A DNA stretch of 64,000 nucleotides. Source: Candidatus Hydrogenedentes bacterium ADurb.Bin170 (lineage in GTDB: Bacteria; Hydrogenedentota; Hydrogenedentia; Hydrogenedentales; CAITNO01). Position 1 is the first letter of the stretch, and every line of letters begins with the position of its first letter. Shown one piece after another: positions 60,713 to 64,000 of this stretch. The stretch is from assembly GCA_002070275.1 (NCBI GenBank), contig MWCY01000012.1, positions 16,109 through 80,108 on the forward strand. Direction: 5' to 3'. The position numbers and the translations under genes were made by a program. The notes under the pieces were generated by a model. The model saw nothing but the letters and a program-made list of their open reading frames with translations, was not told the DNA's origin and did no database searches.

Positions 60713-63442
60713 CTAGTTTCTCTTCGTATAGGCGTAGGCACTCAAAACAAGCGCACTCAGAGAAATGAGCAGCAAATCAGCCAGCACTTTCTTCACGTCA
60801 TCAAGAAGAAGATTCTTGTTTGCCTTGCCGCCTGATCGGCATCCAAAGCATCCGCCTGAAGTGTCGTCATCTTTTTCTCCTTCAAGCGCTTCGCCTTCGA
60901 CAGCTTCACCTTCTACAGGTTCCACTTCGCCTTCGACAGCTTCACCTTCTACAGGTTCCACTTCGCCTTCGACGGGTTCGCCTTCGACAGGCTCTCCTTC
61001 TACAGGCTCGCCTTCTACAGGCTCGCCTTCTGCAGCTTCGCCTTCTGCAGGTTCGCCTTCTACAGCTTCGCCTTCTGCAGGTTCGCCTTCTACAGCTTCG
61101 CCTTCAACAGCTTCGCCTTCGACGGGTTCACCTTCAACAGCTTCGCCTTCGACGGGTTCACCTTCAACAGCTTCGCCTTCGACAGGTTCGCCTTCAACAG
61201 GTTCGCCTTCGACTTCACCTTCGACTTCACCTTCTACAGGTTCTACTTCACCTTCGACGACTTCACCTTCTACGACTTCACCTTCGACGGGTTCGCCTTC
61301 TACTGGTTCACCTTCTACAGGCATCTCACCTTCTACTGGTTCACCTTCAACAGCTTCGCCTTCTACTGGTTCACCTTCAACAGCTTCGCCTTCTACTGGT
61401 TCACCTTCAACAGCTTCGCCTTCGACAGGCTCTCCTTCTACAGCTTCGCCTTCGACAGGCATCTCACCTTCTACTGGTTCACCTTCAACAGCTTCGCCTT
61501 CGACAGGCTCTCCTTCTACAGCTTCGCCTTCGACTTCACCTTCGGGTTCACCTTCTACAGGCACAACAGGGGGCAGAACAACAACCGTCATGATACGCGC
61601 TTCACTGATGTTTTCTGCGTTATCCTTTGCAGTAAAAGCAACAGCCGTTTCGCCTGCACTTAAAAGAGTACCCGCAGGGGGATTTTGCAAGACAATCAAT
61701 TCTTCCTGTGCGGTGCACGCATCCAGAGCTTCGACCTGCTCTCTCAGGTCGGGCAGCGCAATGAGACCTGTTTCTGCTGCCTGCAGCACAGGAAGTTCTT
61801 CGAAAAGAAATTCCACGCGGGGCGGCGTTAAATCTGTCACCTGGAAAAAGGCGGTACAATAACTGGTATTGCCGCTTTCATCGGTACAGGAAACAGTAAT
61901 GGTGTGTACGCCGAGACCAGAAGCAGCACCGGATGCCGGCTCCTGAGCCCACACTAGTTTGTCTGCGGAAGACCGGTCATCAACAGCCTGCAGTCCTTCC
62001 ATAAAATCGGGCACCAATGCACTGCAATTTTCGTCTGCAGCTGCATTCTGATCATCGGCACACAGAAGAATTTGGGGCGGCGTCGTATCAGGCGAGACGA
62101 TTTCCACGGTTGTTGAGGCATGCAGTACAGCCGAATTTCCTGAATCAAACAACAGATCCATCGACACAGCCAGTTCATAAAGTCCGGCATCAGATTCCTG
62201 AGCCGATTCGATTTCAAGAAGCGCCCCTTCATATTCATTAAGAAGTACGCCATCTTTAAACCATTCGTAACTTAAAGGAACAGCTCCCTCCGACACCCGC
62301 GCCTCCAGCAGAATAGGATCGCCAATATCGTAAAGTCCGCCTCCATACAGTTCAAGAAGTCCAAGCGTATCCCCGGGAGTCAATGCTGCGCGTACGTAGC
62401 TTTCCGGATCGTAAGCGAGCGAGTCTACACACCATTCATAGGTTTTGCGGTTGCTGATTCCATCTCCGTTGGCATCCCCTTCCGGGCCGAGTTCAGGCAC
62501 AGAAAGCATGAGGCTTTTTATGCCTCCCGGGATAGGCTGCATCCCGATCCCTTTCAGAAAGAGGAGAATTTCGTCCATCGACTCATAGGTCTGATCATCA
62601 CCGAGGGTGGCGAAACCCGCAAGCACCATGGCCAGGGCACCGGGAAGGTGCGGCGCCAGAAGATTCACCATATTGCGGATATCAACATCGCTCCCGGGTG
62701 CCCGGTATAAAGACAGCGCCTCAATCATAATTTCTTTTGCCTCAAAAAAATTATGCTGGAAAGCCGCAACTGTTTCTTCATGGAGAGGCTGCTCTGGGTC
62801 ATTGAGGATTTCAGCCAGCAGACCAAGCTCAAAAGAGCCGTCGGGTATGCCGTTTGCGGTAAAAGGCACGTCGGCGGTTCTGTCTACAGGACCGTTAATA
62901 TCACAGAAAATACAGGAGATAAGCTCCATAAACTCCTGTAGCTGTGGATCCAGCTGATTCGCAATGGCGGGCAATGAACAATAGGTGGTGTCCAGATATC
63001 CACAGAAATTATAGCCTTCTGTCGGCCAGCTGAGTACAGGCCCGCCTAATTTCAGAATATCAAAGAGCGGCAAAGGGGCATAAGGGGCACCACCGCTATT
63101 CATGAGCCGGCAGCCGTTTCCTTCGGGACCGGGAATAGGCTCGGGCGAATACGTAACAGTAAGCGGATTTGTCTTACCTTTGGCTATCCGTACGTTAGAT
63201 GTTGGCGTAGGATACCACCCCTCCAACTGAATGAATTCTATAGTTTGCGCACCTTTAGGGACCCCGTCTTCGATAAATCCGCTTTCGTGCCATTGATCGG
63301 TACCAACCCGGCGCCACATCGCCCCGGCGGCTACCGCTTCCGGTGGCGTAAGTTTAACTTTGAGAGAGCCTGTTTCCTCCTGCCCGTAAGCAGGCTGAAA
63401 AACCGCTATGAGGAGAGACAAAACAACGATTATTTTTTGCAT
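60713..63442 (-). CDS. Secreted HYR/Ig protein with long EGE repeat and Cys-plus-membrane tail
   Basis: Signal peptide ([20 protein letters not shown]), a PEGA-like strand region, a large unassigned domain (about 110-340), an EF-hand-like [10 protein letters not shown], an Ig-like segment, and two HYR domains ([11 protein letters not shown]... and [11 protein letters not shown]...). About 230 residues of Glu-Gly-Glu repeats follow ([13 protein letters not shown]...). The end has GGCFGC, a hydrophobic helix and the basic YTKRN. This layout, Gly-Cys motif, helix, basic residues, resembles Myxo-CTERM and Synergist-CTERM-like sorting signals. Probably an outer-surface protein; function unknown. 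909 residues. Promoter not evident. Confidence 0.8.
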   Translation of the reverse strand: MQKIIVVLSLLIAVFQPAYGQEETGSLKVKLTPPEAVAAGAMWRRVGTDQWHESGFIEDGVPKGAQTIEFIQLEGWYPTPTSNVRIAKGKTNPLTVTYSPEPIPGPEGNGCRLMNSGGAPYAPLPLFDILKLGGPVLSWPTEGYNFCGYLDTTYCSLPAIANQLDPQLQEFMELISCIFCDINGPVDRTADVPFTANGIPDGSFELGLLAEILNDPEQPLHEETVAAFQHNFFEAKEIMIEALSLYRAPGSDVDIRNMVNLLAPHLPGALAMVLAGFATLGDDQTYESMDEILLFLKGIGMQPIPGGIKSLMLSVPELGPEGDANGDGISNRKTYEWCVDSLAYDPESYVRAALTPGDTLGLLELYGGGLYDIGDPILLEARVSEGAVPLSYEWFKDGVLLNEYEGALLEIESAQESDAGLYELAVSMDLLFDSGNSAVLHASTTVEIVSPDTTPPQILLCADDQNAAADENCSALVPDFMEGLQAVDDRSSADKLVWAQEPASGAASGLGVHTITVSCTDESGNTSYCTAFFQVTDLTPPRVEFLFEELPVLQAAETGLIALPDLREQVEALDACTAQEELIVLQNPPAGTLLSAGETAVAFTAKDNAENISEARIMTVVVLPPVVPVEGEPEGEVEGEAVEGEPVEGEAVEGEPVEGEMPVEGEAVEGEPVEGEAVEGEPVEGEAVEGEPVEGEAVEGEPVEGEMPVEGEPVEGEPVEGEVVEGEVVEGEVEPVEGEVEGEVEGEPVEGEPVEGEAVEGEPVEGEAVEGEPVEGEAVEGEAVEGEPAEGEAVEGEPAEGEAAEGEPVEGEPVEGEPVEGEPVEGEVEPVEGEAVEGEVEPVEGEAVEGEALEGEKDDDTSGGCFGCRSGGKANKNLLLDDVKKVLADLLLISLSALVLSAYAYTKRN
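60880..61565 (-). repeat. Tandem EGE-coding repeats
   Basis: Repeats of 15-24 bp units such as GTAGAAGGTGAACC (minus strand) coding (P/A)VEGE. Many units are nearly identical, and larger blocks repeat, indicating slippage and recombination. This stretch is a likely site of assembly or copy-number uncertainty. Confidence 0.85.
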
Positions 63443-63669
63443 GAGTGATCATCTTCCCTTAAAGATACCATGGCACAGAGTTATTTAAGTGCAGCTTACA
63501 GATAAAACAATTCTCACGGTGAATATTAATCCTGCCTTTTGACCTGTTGCTGAGATAGAAAAGGTATCGTTACGTTTTCAAAATAAAACGAAACGCTGCA
63601 ATTTTCCTTCGCAAACATCAAAATACGCGCCAGACAAAATATGCAGGAACTCTTCGTTCTTTGTGCTTA

Positions 63670-63714
63670 AAAATTTAAATAAAAGCGGCCAGCCGCTTTG
63701 AAACGACTGGCCGC
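63670..63714 (-). terminator. Terminator of the second EGE-repeat gene
   Basis: On the minus strand GCGGCCAGTCG (63714-63704) pairs with CGGCTGGCCGC (63695-63685) around 8 bases, followed by TTTTATTT. Confidence 0.85.
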
Positions 63715-63736
63715 GAAGATACATCACCGGAAAGGA

Positions 63737-64000
63737 TTAGATGTCAATAGGAGGCCAAACCGGTCCGCCCATCAGGATACTTCCGATCCAAAGAGCAAGC
63801 AGCGTCAGCCCGCCGAGCAGGACAGAACCAAGGCCGACTTCGAAGCCGCCGCAACCGCAGCCTTCGTCTTCACCTTCAACAGGTGTCTCGCCTTCAACAG
63901 GGGTTTCGCCTTCAACAGGGGTTTCGCCTTCGACAGGTTCGCCTTCGACAGGTTCGCCTTCAGTTACTTCGCCTTCGACAGGTTCGCCTTCGACAGGTTC
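63737..64000 (-). CDS. Second EGE-repeat protein with Cys-plus-membrane tail (partial)
   Basis: The coding frame runs from the window edge to a TAA at 63739-63737 (87 residues visible). It carries EGE repeats (EPVEGE, ETPVEGE), then DEGCGCGG, a hydrophobic helix (VGLGSVLLGGLTLLALWIGS) and a short tail PVWPPIDI. The tail layout matches the neighbouring EGE protein except that it ends without basic residues. It has its own terminator. The upstream part and start lie beyond the window. Unknown function, probably surface-exposed. Confidence 0.75.
   Translation of the reverse strand, partial: EPVEGEPVEGEVTEGEPVEGEPVEGETPVEGETPVEGETPVEGEDEGCGCGGFEVGLGSVLLGGLTLLALWIGSILMGGPVWPPIDI

Noticed and set aside
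60880..61565. CRISPR-like array
   Set aside because: Repeats are short, in-frame and without unique spacers; they encode protein.
60765..61862. Plus-strand Ser/Pro/Thr-repeat and Leu/Arg-repeat frames over the EGE region
   Set aside because: They mirror the minus-strand EGE repeat, whose product has a signal peptide, HYR domains and a sorting-like tail.

Overview
The window is a 64 kb piece of the chromosome of a diderm, LPS-making bacterium. Evidence for a Gram-negative envelope is an lpxD gene, an lpxC-fabZ fusion, bamA, skp, tolB and a family 9 heptosyltransferase-like enzyme. Several traits point to the PVC / Candidatus Hydrogenedentes / Lentisphaerae side of the tree: a type II pseudopilin of the DUF1559 kind, a Ser/Thr kinase fused to a sulfatase-modifying-factor-like domain, secreted proteins with long Glu-Gly-Glu (EGE) repeats, many PKD/Ig/HYR modules, and MauG-like cytochromes. 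Hydrogenedentes is my best guess, by inference only. I saw no rRNA, tRNA, CRISPR array, prophage or insertion sequence.

Layout. 1-6052: the end of an aldehyde dehydrogenase gene, a PKD/EGE lipoprotein, tolB, and a pseudopilin. 6172-7229: five consecutive very small genes whose products all start M-K/R-H-I, closed by a strong terminator; I consider this the most novel item. 7460-12614: alpha-glucan phosphorylase and an MltD-type LysM transglycosylase with a structured leader. 12671-20770 (minus): a LacI-type regulator, a three-haem peroxidase-like protein, and a giant SGNH/Gly-rich/Ig surface protein broken by three +1 shifts. 21121-25873: a degenerate REC-GGDEF protein, then an epimerase, a GntR regulator, a HAD phosphatase and a mannonate-type SDR on the minus strand. 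26211-33581 (plus): a beta-propeller cytochrome, a RidA/chorismatase-like protein, a papain-like protease, an orphan DNA methylase and a secreted NagZ-LysM.

33672-44656 is the envelope-biogenesis core: clpC-bamA on the minus strand; skp, lpxD, lpxC-fabZ and a glutaredoxin on the plus strand; and a kinase between them. 44736-48941 encodes a secreted phosphoesterase, a GH5-like hydrolase and two Cys-rich exported proteins, one metallothionein-like. 49006-54488 is a surface-polysaccharide cluster (GT9, epimerase, RfbC, GT4-like, alpha/alpha-toroid protein). 54458-60523 holds a serine hydrolase-NamZ fusion, a histone H1-like protein, and heparinase-like and glycerate kinase genes. 60713-64000 holds two tandem EGE-repeat proteins with Cys-plus-membrane C-terminal tails; the second runs off the window.

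Peptidoglycan turnover recurs in the set (MltD, NagZ-LysM, NamZ fusion), as does outer-membrane construction. Promoters often look like extended -10 elements (TGN-TANNNT), and many genes have clear GGAG-type ribosome sites, including ones that justify GTG or TTG starts.
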